Shown: piece by piece, positions 51,406-62,206 of the stretch
Layout: each line of letters starts with the position of its first letter
Position numbering within the stretch: position 1 is the stretch's first letter
Assembly (NCBI GenBank): GCA_020848905.1
Contig: JADLHG010000032.1
Span: 1-64,000 of the forward strand
Source of the DNA: Deltaproteobacteria bacterium
GTDB lineage: Bacteria > Myxococcota_A > Polyangia > GCA-2747355 > JADLHG01
DNA length: 64,000 nucleotides
Direction: 5' to 3'
Position numbers and translations under genes: made by a program
Notes under the pieces: generated by a model
Told to the model about the DNA's origin: nothing
Seen by the model: only the letters and a program-made list of their open reading frames with translations
Database searches by the model: none

Positions 51406-52590
51406 TCAGCCGCGCGCCGCGACCAGCGCGTGGAAGGCCTGGATCAGCGCCGCGGCGGCCCGCTCGACCTCCTCGGGGCTGGTGAGCCGCCCCAGGCTCA
51501 GCCGCACCGAACCGAGCGCCACCTCGGGAGCGAGGCCCATGGCCGTGAGGACCGCCGACGGCGTCTCGGAGCCGTCGTGGCACGCGGAGCCCGTCGACGC
51601 CGCGAGTCGGGAGGCGCAGGCCGCGAGCAGCGCGCTCCCCTTCACGCCGGGGAAGCGCACGTTGAGCGTGTTGGGGAGCCGGTCGACGGGGTGACCGTTC
51701 AGCGCGACGCCCGGGATCGCCGCCGAGAGGCGGGCGAAGAGCGCCTCCCGCAGGCTCCGCACGCGCGCGCCCTCGACCTCGAGGTCCCGCTGGGCGATGG
51801 CGCAGGCCTGGCCGAGCGCCACGATCGACGCCACGTTCTCGGTACCTGGACGCAGGCCGCGCTCGTGCCCCGCCCCGAGGACAAGCGGCTCGAGAGGCGT
51901 GCCGCGCCGCACGTAGAGCGCCCCCACTCCCTTGGGCGCGTAGAGCTTGTGCCCGGCCACGGACAGGAGGTCCACTCCGAGCTCGTCCACGCGCGTCGGC
52001 ACCTTCCCCACGGACTGCGCGGCATCGGTGTGCACGAGCACGCCATGCTCGCGCGCGCGACGCGCCACCTCCGCCACCGGCTCGAGCGTCCCGACCTCGT
52101 TGTTCGCGTGCATCAGGGTCACGAGCGCGGGCTCCCCCGCCAGGAGCTCCGCCAGCCCGTCGAGCTCCACGCGACCGGTGGCATCCACCGGGAGCCGCGC
52201 GACCGACCACCCCTGCCGCTCGAGGAGCGCGCAGGGCTTCGCCGTGGCGGGGTGCTCCACGGGCGAGGTCACCACCGCCCGCCGCCTCGCCGTCGCCTCC
52301 GCCACGCCGCGAATCGCCAGGTTGTTGGCCTCCGTCCCGCCGCCGGTGAAGACGACCTCCTCGGGGAGACAGCCGAGGAGCTCCGCCACCTGCGCCCTCG
52401 CCCGCTCGAGGCCGGCGCGCGCGCCCACCCCGAAGACGTGCCCGCTCGACGGGTTTCCGAAGTGCTGGCGGAGGTACGGGAGCATCGCCTCGAGCACCTC
52501 GGGAAGCACGGGGGTCGTGGCGTTGTAGTCCAGGTAGACGGGCGTCTCGCTGCCCTCCCAGGACGCTCCGGCGGCGCTCGACATGCTCAT
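51406..52590 (-). CDS. Cysteine desulfurase (NifS/IscS type)
   Basis: This 394-residue PLP enzyme moves sulfur from cysteine to a persulfide for iron-sulfur assembly or thiolation. PLP Lys is in AGHKLYAPKG (K215), active-site His in SPVEHPATAKP (H113), and the catalytic Cys in STGSACHDG (C337). The loop length between residues 325 and 345 is of the longer NifS/IscS type. No IscU, IscA or IscR gene is adjacent. The upstream region carries a perfect inverted repeat (52627-52642) that could control it. It may feed the iron-sulfur enzymes encoded later in the window (molybdopterin oxidoreductase, glutamate synthase); that link is only inferred from position. Confidence 0.95.
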   Translation of the reverse strand: MSMSSAAGASWEGSETPVYLDYNATTPVLPEVLEAMLPYLRQHFGNPSSGHVFGVGARAGLERARAQVAELLGCLPEEVVFTGGGTEANNLAIRGVAEATARRRAVVTSPVEHPATAKPCALLERQGWSVARLPVDATGRVELDGLAELLAGEPALVTLMHANNEVGTLEPVAEVARRAREHGVLVHTDAAQSVGKVPTRVDELGVDLLSVAGHKLYAPKGVGALYVRRGTPLEPLVLGAGHERGLRPGTENVASIVALGQACAIAQRDLEVEGARVRSLREALFARLSAAIPGVALNGHPVDRLPNTLNVRFPGVKGSALLAACASRLAASTGSACHDGSETPSAVLTAMGLAPEVALGSVRLSLGRLTSPEEVERAAAALIQAFHALVAARG

Positions 52591-52626
52591 CCTCGATCCC
52601 TTCCTCGCGGTGTCACGACCGTGTGC

Positions 52627-52642
52627 TCAAGTGTTCACTTGA
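52627..52642. promoter_or_regulatory. Inverted repeat TCAAGTG-TT-CACTTGA
   Basis: A perfect 7-base inverted repeat with a 2-base spacer lies 37 bases upstream of the cysteine desulfurase start and 112 bases before the divergent hybrid kinase. It is the strongest palindrome in the gap and stands out from the GC-rich context. It is a candidate operator for one or both genes. The binding protein is unknown. Confidence 0.4.
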
Positions 52643-52753
52643 ATCCTCGCGTATAGCGGCGCGCAGATCAACCGGCGGGCGCACGCGAGGCCCTTGTCTT
52701 TTCGCCTCCGGCCCTCCAGGCTCTGCGAAACCCGCGCCTCGGAAAGCGCCGCC

Positions 52754-55420
52754 ATGCACGTCGTCCTCCTCTCCGCCCACGCCCCGACCATCGAGCTCCT
52801 GCGCAAGGAGCTCTCGCACCGCGGCCACACGCTCGAGGTACCGGACCCCGACGCGCCGCGACTGGCACGCGACCTTTTCCGACGCGACCTCCTCGTGCTC
52901 GACGCCGCGCTCCCCGACGCGCAGCCGCTTCTCGCCGCGCTGCGCGAGCTCGGCAGCCGCCGCGCCCCCCAGGTCGTGCTCCTCACCGACCGGCCCTGCC
53001 CTCCCCTCACCCGGGAGGAGCTCTCCAGCCTCGACGACCTCTGGGTCAGGCCGCTCGACCCCGTGGAGCTCGGCCACCGCGTGGCGCTCCTCTGCCGGCG
53101 ACGCCCCGCAGAGCCCTCGGCGCTCGACCGGGTCGAGCCCGTCTTCCGCGCCCTGGCCCATCTCATCCCGCACGGCGCGGCCTTCCTCTTCGACCGCGAG
53201 CTACGCTTCCGCTGCGTGGACGGACCTGCGCTCGCCGACTTCGGCTTCTGGCCGGAGTCCATGGAGGGCAAGCGGCTGGAGGAGGTGATGCACCAGGAGG
53301 CCGCCGCGCTGCTGCGGCCGATCTACGAGGACGCGCTCGCCGGCCGCGAAGGGCTGCTCGACCTGCCGGCGGGCCCCACCACCTTCCTCGTCCTCTCGGC
53401 CCCCGTGCGAGACCCCGACGGCCAGGTCGCAGGCGGGATGGTCTTCACGCAGGAGGCCCGGAGCCCGGGGGGGGCCCTCGCCGCGCTGCGGAAAAGCGTC
53501 CTCGACCACCTGCCCGACGCGATCCTGTTCGTGAATTCCCGGGGGACGATCCTCGAGGCCAACGCGCGGGTAAGCGACCTCTTCGGCCAAGCCCCCGAGG
53601 AGCTCGTCGGCCGCAGCGTCGAGGCGCTCCTCCCGGCGCGCCTCCGCGAGCTCCACACCGCCTACCGCGCCCAGTACGAGGCCCACCCGCGAGACCGCGC
53701 CATGGGGAGCGGCCTCGACCTGACGGCCCTGACCAGGGACGGCCAGGAGGTCCCGGTCGACGTGGCCCTCTCCCGCACCACGCTCGCCGGCGCGACCGTC
53801 ACGGTCGCGGCGATCCGCGACGCCACCGAACGGCGCTTCGTGGAGGACCTCCGCCGCCGGAGCGAGGCGGCCATGACCGCCCTCTTCGACGCGGTCCCCG
53901 AGTGCGTTCGCATCCTGGACCCCCTCGGGCGCGTCGCGCGGATCAACGCCGCCGGACTCGCGCTGCTCGGCGGAGCGGACGGCACCAAGATCGTCGGGCA
54001 GCCGGCGCTGCCGTTCGTGGCCCCCGACCACCGGGCCCGCTTCCTGCGCCACCTGCAGCGCGTCCTCGACGGTCAGCGCGAGACCTTCGAGTTCGAGGTG
54101 CTCACCGCACGTGGCGAGAGGCGTACCGTGGAATCGCACGCCACACCCTTTCGCGAGTACTTCGAGGACGGCCGCACGGCGTACCTCGCGGTCTCCCGCG
54201 ACGTCACCGAGGCGAGGGCGCTCCGCGCGCGCGTGGTGCTGAGCGACCGCATGGCCTCGGTGGGCGTCGTGGCGGCCGGGGTGGCCCACGAGGTCAACAC
54301 CCCGCTCGCGGTCGTGACCGGAAACGTCTCGCTGGCTCTCGAGGAGCTCGTGGAGACCCGGCGCTCCCTGCGGACAGGCGGCGAGGCGGAGGGGCCCGGG
54401 CCCGTAGACCTGACGCGCCTCCACGCGCACCTCGAGAACGCGACCCAGGCGCTGTGGGACGCGCGGCTCGGCGCCGACCGCGTGCGAAGCATCGTGCGGG
54501 ACCTGAAGATGCTCTCCCGCGGCGACGAAGACCGTCGCGGCGCGGTGGACCTGAACGCCGCACTCGCGTCGTCGATCACGATGGCCTGGAACGAGATCCG
54601 ACACCGCGCGCGCCTGGTGAAGGACCTCGGCCGCGTTCCGCCGGTCCTGGGCAGCGAGGCCCGCCTGGGGCAGGTGATCGTGAACCTGCTCGTCAACGCG
54701 GCGCACGCCATCCCTGAGGGGAACCCGGAAGGCAACGTGATCCGGGTCGCGACCCGCGCCCCCTCGCCGGAGGAGGTGGTCCTGGAGGTCACCGACACCG
54801 GCTCCGGCATCTCCGCGGAGAACCTCCCGCGCGTCTTCGACGCGTTCTTCACGACCAAGGAGCAGGGGGCGGGCACGGGCCTCGGCCTCTCCATCACGCA
54901 CGGGATCGTAACGGGCCTCGGAGGCAGCATCTCCGTCGAGAGCGAGGTGGGCCGCGGAACCACGTTCCGGGTGCGGCTACCCGCGGCGCGCGAGGGAGAC
55001 GAGGAAGTGGCTCGGCACCCTACCCCGGCGGAGGCGCCGGCGCAGCGGGCGCGCATCCTGGCCATCGACGACGACGAGATGATCGGCACGCTGATCCGGC
55101 GCTGCGTCGGGCGCCAGCACGACGTGCTGGTCCTGACCACCTGCCGGGAGGCGCTCGACCGCCTGCACGCGGGGGAGCGCTTCGACCTCATCTTGTGCGA
55201 CCTGATGCTGCCCGAGATGAGCGGCATGCAGTTCTACGAGGAGCTCGGACGGCGCTTTCCCGGGACCCAGGAGCAGGTGATCTTCCTGACGGGCGGCGCC
55301 TTCACGCCGCGCGCGCGCGCCTTTCTCGACGCGACGCCGAACCAGCGGCTCGAGAAGCCCTTCGACCCGCAGCAGCTCGTCGCGCTCGTGCGGGAGCGGA
55401 TGCGCCGGTCGTCGTCGTAG
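52754..55420 (+). CDS. Hybrid sensor kinase with N-terminal pseudo-receiver and three PAS domains
   Basis: This is an 888-residue cytosolic hybrid kinase. Residues 1-115 look like a receiver fold (LLVLDAALPDA) but lack the acidic pair on strand one (VVLLSAHAP) and have Arg in place of Lys (WVRPLDP), so it is a pseudo-receiver. PAS-like domains are at about 135-240, 255-375 and 385-500. The HisKA box is GVAHEVNTPLAVV, followed by HATPase motifs (LLVNAAHAI; DTGSGIS; GTGLGLSIT). The C-terminal receiver has the acidic AIDDDEM, Asp in LILCDLMLPEMSG and Lys in LEKPFDP. MHVVLL at 52754 has GGAAAG upstream. It has no output domain and may pass phosphate to another protein. Confidence 0.92.
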   Translation: MHVVLLSAHAPTIELLRKELSHRGHTLEVPDPDAPRLARDLFRRDLLVLDAALPDAQPLLAALRELGSRRAPQVVLLTDRPCPPLTREELSSLDDLWVRPLDPVELGHRVALLCRRRPAEPSALDRVEPVFRALAHLIPHGAAFLFDRELRFRCVDGPALADFGFWPESMEGKRLEEVMHQEAAALLRPIYEDALAGREGLLDLPAGPTTFLVLSAPVRDPDGQVAGGMVFTQEARSPGGALAALRKSVLDHLPDAILFVNSRGTILEANARVSDLFGQAPEELVGRSVEALLPARLRELHTAYRAQYEAHPRDRAMGSGLDLTALTRDGQEVPVDVALSRTTLAGATVTVAAIRDATERRFVEDLRRRSEAAMTALFDAVPECVRILDPLGRVARINAAGLALLGGADGTKIVGQPALPFVAPDHRARFLRHLQRVLDGQRETFEFEVLTARGERRTVESHATPFREYFEDGRTAYLAVSRDVTEARALRARVVLSDRMASVGVVAAGVAHEVNTPLAVVTGNVSLALEELVETRRSLRTGGEAEGPGPVDLTRLHAHLENATQALWDARLGADRVRSIVRDLKMLSRGDEDRRGAVDLNAALASSITMAWNEIRHRARLVKDLGRVPPVLGSEARLGQVIVNLLVNAAHAIPEGNPEGNVIRVATRAPSPEEVVLEVTDTGSGISAENLPRVFDAFFTTKEQGAGTGLGLSITHGIVTGLGGSISVESEVGRGTTFRVRLPAAREGDEEVARHPTPAEAPAQRARILAIDDDEMIGTLIRRCVGRQHDVLVLTTCREALDRLHAGERFDLILCDLMLPEMSGMQFYEELGRRFPGTQEQVIFLTGGAFTPRARAFLDATPNQRLEKPFDPQQLVALVRERMRRSSS

Positions 55421-55452
55421 CTCGCGGCGTCGCGGCCCAGGCTCTCGCGCAC

Positions 55453-57615
55453 TCAACCCGGCAGCAGCTCCACCGGCACGCCGAAGAGGACGCCCGCCCC
55501 GGAGAGCTCCTCGCGCACGGCATCGTCCGTCAGCTCGTTCGCGCTGACTCCCGGCCGCTGGTTGGCCACGCGCAGCGCCGTCCCCGGGCGCCCATGGCCG
55601 TAGCCGTGCGGCAGGCTGACCACCCCCGGCATCATCTCGTTGCTGACCTCGAGCGGCACCCGCACCTCCCCGACGCGGGAGCGCACCCGGACGAGCGCGC
55701 CATCGGTCAGTCCGCGCGCCGACGCGTCCGCGGGGTGCGCGAGCAGGGTGCAGGCCTCGCGCCCCTTCGTGAGCCGCGGGCTGTTGTGCATCCAGGAGTT
55801 GTTGCTGCGGAGGCTCCGCCGCCCGATGAGGAGGAGCTCCCCCGACGGACTCGCGGGCCCCACCGGGCCCTGCCCCGGCGAGAGGTCGAGCCGCGCGAGC
55901 GCGTCGGTCAGCACGGCCGGCAAGAGAGGGATCCTTCCGTCTCCCCCGAGGAGCTCGGGCAATCGCGACTCGAGCGGCCCAAGGTCGAGACCGTGCGGCG
56001 CCTTCCTTAGAGCCGCGAGCGAGAGCCTCGGCCCGCGCGAACGCCCGAGCCCGTACGGCCCGGTGCGCAGCGAGAGGTCGAGCAGCCCCTTGGCTCCGAG
56101 GCGCCCGCCCACGGCCCGGAGCGCGCGAGCCCCGAGCGAGCCGGCGAGACCCCGACGAGCGAGGAGCCGCGTCGAGAGCTCGAGCAGGATCTCCCATTCC
56201 TCGCGGCTTCCGTCGGCCGGACGCAGCACCGCCGGGCTGTAGTGCGCCACGGTTCGCACCGAGAGGGCCGAGAAGAGGAGCGAGTAGTGATCGTGCTCGA
56301 GACCGAAGGTCGGCGGCAGGATCAGGTGCGCGTGCCGCGTGGTCTCGTTGAGGTAGATGTCGATCGAAAGCAGGAACTCGACCCCGGCGAGCGCGCGCTC
56401 GAGGCGCGGACCGTTCGGCAACGAGAGCACCGGGTTTCCCGCGTGGGTCACGAGCGCGCGAATCTGGCCGGGCCCGGGCGTCTCGAGCTCCTCGGCCAGC
56501 GTGGCCGCCGGAAGCTCGCCGCCGATCTCGGGCAGGCCGCTCACGCGACTCCGGTAGCGGCCGTAGCTCCCGGCCTGGCCGAGACGCCGCGCCGTCGCCG
56601 GGAGGTCCACCGGCGCGCGCCCGAACATGGCCCCTCCCGGCCGATCCACGTTCCCCGTGACGAGGTTCAAGAGATCGATGAGCCAGGTGGCGAGGACCCC
56701 GTGGCGCTGGACGCAGGTGCCGAGTCGCCCGTAGCAGACGGCGCTCTCCGCCTCGGTGAAGGCCAGCGCGAGCGCGCGCGTCTCGGCGGCGGAGATCCCC
56801 GTCCGCAATGCGACCGCCTCGGGGGTGAAGCGCTCCACGCACGCCGCCAGGTCGCTGAAACCTTCCAGCCTTGGGGCGAGGGCGCCGGGGCGCGCCCGTC
56901 CCTCTTTCAGCACCACGTGCAGGAGCGCCGCGAGGAAGTAGGCGTCCGACCCAGGCCGGATGAAGAGGTGCTGGTCGGCCAGGCGCGCCGTCTCCGTGCG
57001 CCGGGGGTCCACGACGACGAGCCGGCCACCGCGCTGGCGGAGCTCCTTCAGCCGACGCGCCGCGCCGGGGGCGGTCATGATACTGCCATTCGAGACGGCC
57101 GGGTTCGCGCCGAGGACGAGCAAAAAGCGCGTCCGCTCGAGGTCGGGGACGGGGAGCGCCGTCTGGTTGCCGTAGAGCAGGTACGAGACCAGCATGCGCG
57201 GCCAGGCGTCCACGGAGTTCGAGGTGTAGCGGTGGCGGCTACCCAGTACCTGGTCGAGAAGCAGCCCGTAGAAGATGGCCCCGTAGTTGTGGACCACGGG
57301 GTTGCCGGCGTAGAGCGCCACGGCGTCGCGGCCGTGCCGGGCCTGCACCTCGGCGAGGCGCGCCGCGGCGAGGTCGAGCGCCTCCTCCCAGGAGAGCTCG
57401 CGCCACCCCGTCCCATCGCGCAGGAGCGGTCGCTTCAGCCGATCGGGGTCCTCGTGGAGATCCTTCAGCGCCACGGCCTTCGGACAGAGGTGCCCCCGGC
57501 TGAAGGGGTCCTGCTCGTCCCCGCGCACCGACAAGAGGCGTTCGCCGTCGTGCTCCACGGTGAGACCGCACGTGGCTTCGCAGAGAGGACAGATGACGTG
57601 CGCGCGGTCGGCCAT
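55453..57615 (-). CDS. Molybdopterin oxidoreductase (formate-dehydrogenase-like)
   Basis: This 720-residue Mo/W enzyme of the MopB superfamily has the N-terminal [4Fe-4S] pattern C9-x2-C12-x3-C16-x27-C44 (CPLCEATC...HLCPKA). The Mo-binding domain has [11 protein letters not shown], where the metal ligand region seems to lack a Cys or Sec; GANPAVSNG and [16 protein letters not shown] bind the pterin. The C-terminal MopB domain reads [17 protein letters not shown]. There is no Tat signal, so it is cytosolic. No electron-transfer subunit or chaperone is adjacent. ATG at 57615 is chosen; longer starts lie inside the palindromic promoter region. The substrate is unknown. Confidence 0.92.
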   Translation of the reverse strand: MADRAHVICPLCEATCGLTVEHDGERLLSVRGDEQDPFSRGHLCPKAVALKDLHEDPDRLKRPLLRDGTGWRELSWEEALDLAAARLAEVQARHGRDAVALYAGNPVVHNYGAIFYGLLLDQVLGSRHRYTSNSVDAWPRMLVSYLLYGNQTALPVPDLERTRFLLVLGANPAVSNGSIMTAPGAARRLKELRQRGGRLVVVDPRRTETARLADQHLFIRPGSDAYFLAALLHVVLKEGRARPGALAPRLEGFSDLAACVERFTPEAVALRTGISAAETRALALAFTEAESAVCYGRLGTCVQRHGVLATWLIDLLNLVTGNVDRPGGAMFGRAPVDLPATARRLGQAGSYGRYRSRVSGLPEIGGELPAATLAEELETPGPGQIRALVTHAGNPVLSLPNGPRLERALAGVEFLLSIDIYLNETTRHAHLILPPTFGLEHDHYSLLFSALSVRTVAHYSPAVLRPADGSREEWEILLELSTRLLARRGLAGSLGARALRAVGGRLGAKGLLDLSLRTGPYGLGRSRGPRLSLAALRKAPHGLDLGPLESRLPELLGGDGRIPLLPAVLTDALARLDLSPGQGPVGPASPSGELLLIGRRSLRSNNSWMHNSPRLTKGREACTLLAHPADASARGLTDGALVRVRSRVGEVRVPLEVSNEMMPGVVSLPHGYGHGRPGTALRVANQRPGVSANELTDDAVREELSGAGVLFGVPVELLPG

Positions 57616-57634
57616 GCGAGGGTTGCAATTTAGC

Positions 57635-57648
57635 ATGGGGCGCCCCAT
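57635..57648. promoter_or_regulatory. 14-bp perfect palindrome ATGGGGCGCCCCAT
   Basis: The gap between the divergent starts of the molybdopterin enzyme and gltB is only 82 bases. Near its centre lies a perfect palindrome, ATGGGGCGCCCCAT, that could bind a symmetric regulator of both genes or form a small stem. GC-rich palindromes are common in this genome, so support is modest. Confidence 0.3.
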
Positions 57649-57697
57649 CCTGCTGGCCCGATGCGTCAATTGCGGCCACACTCCACGGAATCGACCG

Positions 57698-60600
57698 ATG
57701 TCCTTGCCTGCACCCCAGGGGCTCTATGACCCGCGCCACGAGCACGACGCCTGCGGCGTAGGCTTCGTCGCCGAGCTGCACTGCAGCCCGAGTCACGACG
57801 TGGTGCTGCAGGGGCTCGAGATCCTGCGGCGGCTCGCGCACCGAGGAGCAGCGGGGTCTGACCCGTTGACGGGGGACGGCTCGGGGATCCTCCTGCAGCT
57901 CCCCGACGCGTTCTACCGGCGAGCCCTGGGGCGCCGGGGCGTCGCGCTCCCACCCGCGGGCGCCTACGCCGTGGCGCAGACCTTTCTCTCTCAGGACCCG
58001 GCGCGCGCGCAGGCTCAGATGGAGCTGCTCGAGGCCGCGGTGCGCTTCCACGGCCAGCGGGTCCTCGGCTGGCGCGACGTGCCGCACAACCCCCGGGTGC
58101 TCGGGCCGCTCGCGCGCGGGACCCTGCCGACCCTCCGCCAGCTCTTCATCGGACGAGGGGACGGGGGGACCGCCGACGCCCCCTTCGAGCGCGTGCTCTT
58201 CATGATCCGCAAGCACGCCGGACGCGACGCGAACGCGCTCGGCGGGGCGCACGACTTCTACCTGCCGAGCTGCTCCTCGAAGACCGTGGTCTACAAGGGG
58301 CTGATGCTGCCGCAGCTCCTCGACGCGTTTTACGAGGACCTGCGCGACTGGGAGCTGCGGAGCTCGCTCGCGCTCGTGCACTCGCGCTTCAGCACCAACA
58401 CCTTCCCCACCTGGGAGCGCGCCCATCCCTACCGCCGGCTGGCCCACAACGGCGAGATCAACACGCTGCGCGGGAACCAGACCTGGATGGCGGCGCGCGA
58501 GGCGCTCCTCGAGACGGCGGCGTTCGGCGGCTATCTGGAGGACTTCAAGCCCATCATCCGCCCCGGCGGAAGCGACTCGGCGGCGCTCGACAACGTGGTG
58601 GACTTCCTCGTGGCGAGCGGCCGGTCGCTGCCGCAGGTCATGATGATGCTCCTCCCCGAAGCGTGGGAGCGCGACCCGGAGATGCCGGCCGAGCGGCGCG
58701 CCTTCTACGAGTACCACGCGGCGCTCATCGAGCCCTGGGACGGTCCCGCGGCGCTCATGTTCACCGACGGGGAGCTGATCGGCGCCACGCTCGACCGCAA
58801 CGGCCTGCGCCCGGCGAAGTACGTGGTCACCCGCAGCGGCCTCGTGGTGGTGGCGAGCGAGTTCGGCGTGCTCCCGGTCGAAGCGGAGGAGATCACCCAC
58901 AAGGGGCGGCTCCAGCCGGGGCGCATGTTCCTCGTGGACACGGTCGCCGGACGGGTCGTCACCGACGAGGAGCTGAAGGCCCAGGCCGCCGGGCGCAACC
59001 CCTACGCCGCGTGGGTGGCCACGAACAAGCTCGAGCTCGAGGCGTTGCCCGAGGTGCCGAGCCTCTACTCGACGACTCCGACCGAGCGCCTGTCCCTGCA
59101 GCGCGCCTTCGGCTACAGCCGCGAGGAGCTGCGCCTGGTCCTCGGCCCCATGGGCGAGACCGGCGAGGAGCCCGTGGGGAGCATGGGAGTGGACACGCCG
59201 CTCGCGGTGCTGAGCACCGAGCCGCAGCTCCTCTTCCGCTACTTCAAGCAGCAGTTCGCGCAGGTCACGAACCCGCCCATCGACCCGATCCGCGAGGCGC
59301 TGGTCATGTCGCTCACGAGCTGGGTGGGGGGCGAGGGAAACCTGCTCGCCGAGACTCCCAGCCAGGCTCATCTGCTCGAGCTCCCGCACCCGATCCTCAC
59401 CACCGGCGATCTGGCCCGTCTCCTCGCGCAGCCGCTGCCGGACTTCCGCGCCACGACGCTGCCGCTCCTCTTCGACGCGGCGCCGACCGCCGGGGCCGAC
59501 GCGCTCGAGCGCGGGGTGGAGCGGCTTTGCGAGAGCGCCTGCGAGGCGGCGCGCGGCGGGGCGAGCCTCCTGGTTCTCAGCGACCGCGGCGTCTCGGCCG
59601 ACCGAGCGCCGATCCCGAGTCTCCTCGGGACCTCGGCCGTGCACCACGCGCTCATCCGCGCCGGCCTGCGTCTGCGCGTGGGCCTGATCGTGGAATCCGG
59701 CGAGCCGCGCGAGGTGGCCGACCTGGCGCTCCTCATCGGCTACGGCGCGGGGGCCGTGAACCCGTACCTGGCCCTCGAGACGGTGGCCGAGCTGGCCGCG
59801 GCCGGCCGCCTCGGCAACGTGGACGCCGCCACCGCCGCCGAACGCTACGTCCAGGCCCTGAAGAAGGGGCTGCTGAAGATCATGTCCAAGATGGGGATCT
59901 CGTGCCTCGCGAGCTACCACGGGGCGCAGATCTTCGAAGCCCTCGGACTCGGTGAGGCGCTCATCGCGCGCTACTTCCCCGGCACGACCTCGATCCTCTC
60001 CGGTATCGGCCTCGAGACGATCGCGCACGAGACGCTGGCCCGGCACGCCGAGGCCTTCGCCGCCGCCGAGGCTCCGGAGCTCCAGCCGGGCGGACGCTAC
60101 GCGTGGCGTCGCGAGGGGGAGCGCCACCTCTGGCAGCCCGAGACGGTGGCCGCGCTGCAGAAGGCGGTGCGCCTCGAGGACGCGCCGAGCTACGAGGCCT
60201 TCGCACGCTCGGTGAACGAGCAGGGCGATCGCCCGGTCACGCTGCGCGCGCTCTGGGACTTCGCACCGCAGCTCCCCTCGGTCGCGCTCGACGCGGTGGA
60301 GCCCGCCGAGCGCATCGTGGCCCGCTTCTGCACCGGCGCCATGTCCTTCGGCAGCATCAGCAAGGAGGCGCACGAGACCCTGGCCGTGGCGATGAACCGC
60401 CTCGGCGGGCGGTCGAACAGCGGCGAGGGGGGCGAGGACCCGGCGCGCTTCGTGCCGGACGCGCGCGGCGATTCGCGGCGCAGCGCGATCAAGCAGGTGG
60501 CGAGCGCGCGCTTCGGAGTGACCACCCACTACCTCGTCAACGCCACCGAGCTGCAGATCAAGATCGCCCAGGGCGCCAAGCCCGGTGAGGGGGGCCAGCT

Positions 60601-62206
60601 CCCGGGGCACAAGGTGGACGCCGTGATCGCGCGGGTGCGGCATTCCACGCCGGGCGTGACACTCATCTCGCCGCCCCCGCACCACGACATCTACTCGATC
60701 GAGGATCTGGCTCAGCTCATCTACGACCTGAAGTGCGTCAACCCGAGCGCCTCCATCGGGGTGAAGCTCGTGGCCGAGGCGGGGATCGGGACCGTCGCCG
60801 CGGGGGTGGCGAAGGCCCACGCCGACGCGATCTACGTCGCCGGGCACGACGGCGGCACCGGTGCCTCGCCCCTCTCGTCGATCCAGCACGCCGGAGGCCC
60901 GTGGGAGCTCGGACTCGCCGAGGTGCAGCAGGTGCTCATGCTGAACGGCCTGCGCGGGCGCGTCCGCCTGCAGGTGGACGGCCAGCTCCGGACCGGCCGC
61001 GACGTGGCCTTCGCCGCGCTCCTCGGGGCGGAGGAGTTCGGCTTCGCCACGGCGCCGCTCGTGGCGGCGGGCTGCGTGATGATGCGCAAGTGCCACCTGA
61101 ACACCTGTCCGGTCGGCGTGGCCACGCAGGACCCCGCGCTCCGGGCCCGCTTTTCGGGGCAGCCGGAGCACGTGATCCGCTACTTCTTCTTCGTGGCCGA
61201 GGAGCTCCGCCGGGTGATGGCCGAGCTCGGCTTTCGCACCGTGGACCAGATGGTCGGCCGCACGGACTGCATCGCGCCGCGAGCGAGCCTGCCCCACGAG
61301 AAGGCCCGCACGCTCGACTTCCGGCGGGTGCTCGTGGCACCGCCCGCGGGTCCGCGCCGCGCCGTCGAGCCGCAGGACCACGGGCTGTCGCGGGTGCTGG
61401 ACCACACGCTCCTCGAGCGCGCGCGCCCCGCGCTCGAACGGGGCACGGCCGTCACCATCGACGTGCGCGTGACGAACCAGGACCGAGCGGTGGGGGCCAT
61501 GCTCTCGGGCGAGGTCGCGCGGCGCCGCGGCGCGGAGGGGCTCCCCGACGGAACGATCACGGTGCGAGCCCACGGCACGGCGGGGCAGACCTTCGGGGCC
61601 TTCGCCGTGCGCGGGCTGCGTCTCCTCCTCGAGGGAGAGGCCAACGACGGGGTGGGGAAGGGTCTCTCGGGAGGGCTGCTCGCCGTCTGGCCTCCGCACG
61701 GTAGCCGCTTCGCCCCCGAGGAGAACGTGATCGTGGGCAACGCCGTGCTCTACGGCGCGACCGCCGGTAAGGCCTTCTTCTCGGGGATCGCCGGCGAGCG
61801 CTTCGCGGTGCGCAACAGCGGCGCGGTGGCCGTGGTGGAGGGGGTGGGAGACCACGGCTGCGAATACATGACCGGCGGGCTCGTGCTCGTCCTCGGCCCG
61901 ACGGGGCGCAACTTCGCGGCGGGGATGAGCGGCGGGCTGGCCTACGTCCTCGACGAGGAGCGAAGCCTCGCGCGGCGCGCGAACACCCAGATGGTGGAGC
62001 TCGGCCCCGTCACCGACCCGGAAGAGCTCGAGGAGCTGCGCGCGCTCATCGTCGAGCACGTGGCCTACACGCGCAGCCCGATGGGAGCGCGGCTCTTGAC
62101 CAACTGGGGGGGCGTGCAGAGCGCGCTCGTGAAGGTGCTGCCGGTGGACTACAAGCGCGTGCTCGCCGAGCGGAAGCCGCACCTTCAGGTGGTCGGGCAT
62201 GGGTGA
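57698..62206 (+). CDS. gltB: Glutamate synthase large subunit
   Basis: This 1,502-residue subunit transfers the amide nitrogen of glutamine to 2-oxoglutarate. A short propeptide (18 residues) is followed by the catalytic Cys19 in HDACGVGF, so maturation exposes it. The N-terminal amidotransferase domain (about 19-430) is followed by a central domain, the FMN-binding synthase domain ([34 protein letters not shown]) with the [3Fe-4S] ligands [12 protein letters not shown], and a C-terminal beta-helix of Gly-rich repeats ([15 protein letters not shown]). ACGGAA precedes the ATG at 57698. It overlaps gltD by eight bases. It is divergent from the molybdopterin enzyme. Confidence 0.97.
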   Translation: MSLPAPQGLYDPRHEHDACGVGFVAELHCSPSHDVVLQGLEILRRLAHRGAAGSDPLTGDGSGILLQLPDAFYRRALGRRGVALPPAGAYAVAQTFLSQDPARAQAQMELLEAAVRFHGQRVLGWRDVPHNPRVLGPLARGTLPTLRQLFIGRGDGGTADAPFERVLFMIRKHAGRDANALGGAHDFYLPSCSSKTVVYKGLMLPQLLDAFYEDLRDWELRSSLALVHSRFSTNTFPTWERAHPYRRLAHNGEINTLRGNQTWMAAREALLETAAFGGYLEDFKPIIRPGGSDSAALDNVVDFLVASGRSLPQVMMMLLPEAWERDPEMPAERRAFYEYHAALIEPWDGPAALMFTDGELIGATLDRNGLRPAKYVVTRSGLVVVASEFGVLPVEAEEITHKGRLQPGRMFLVDTVAGRVVTDEELKAQAAGRNPYAAWVATNKLELEALPEVPSLYSTTPTERLSLQRAFGYSREELRLVLGPMGETGEEPVGSMGVDTPLAVLSTEPQLLFRYFKQQFAQVTNPPIDPIREALVMSLTSWVGGEGNLLAETPSQAHLLELPHPILTTGDLARLLAQPLPDFRATTLPLLFDAAPTAGADALERGVERLCESACEAARGGASLLVLSDRGVSADRAPIPSLLGTSAVHHALIRAGLRLRVGLIVESGEPREVADLALLIGYGAGAVNPYLALETVAELAAAGRLGNVDAATAAERYVQALKKGLLKIMSKMGISCLASYHGAQIFEALGLGEALIARYFPGTTSILSGIGLETIAHETLARHAEAFAAAEAPELQPGGRYAWRREGERHLWQPETVAALQKAVRLEDAPSYEAFARSVNEQGDRPVTLRALWDFAPQLPSVALDAVEPAERIVARFCTGAMSFGSISKEAHETLAVAMNRLGGRSNSGEGGEDPARFVPDARGDSRRSAIKQVASARFGVTTHYLVNATELQIKIAQGAKPGEGGQLPGHKVDAVIARVRHSTPGVTLISPPPHHDIYSIEDLAQLIYDLKCVNPSASIGVKLVAEAGIGTVAAGVAKAHADAIYVAGHDGGTGASPLSSIQHAGGPWELGLAEVQQVLMLNGLRGRVRLQVDGQLRTGRDVAFAALLGAEEFGFATAPLVAAGCVMMRKCHLNTCPVGVATQDPALRARFSGQPEHVIRYFFFVAEELRRVMAELGFRTVDQMVGRTDCIAPRASLPHEKARTLDFRRVLVAPPAGPRRAVEPQDHGLSRVLDHTLLERARPALERGTAVTIDVRVTNQDRAVGAMLSGEVARRRGAEGLPDGTITVRAHGTAGQTFGAFAVRGLRLLLEGEANDGVGKGLSGGLLAVWPPHGSRFAPEENVIVGNAVLYGATAGKAFFSGIAGERFAVRNSGAVAVVEGVGDHGCEYMTGGLVLVLGPTGRNFAAGMSGGLAYVLDEERSLARRANTQMVELGPVTDPEELEELRALIVEHVAYTRSPMGARLLTNWGGVQSALVKVLPVDYKRVLAERKPHLQVVGHG

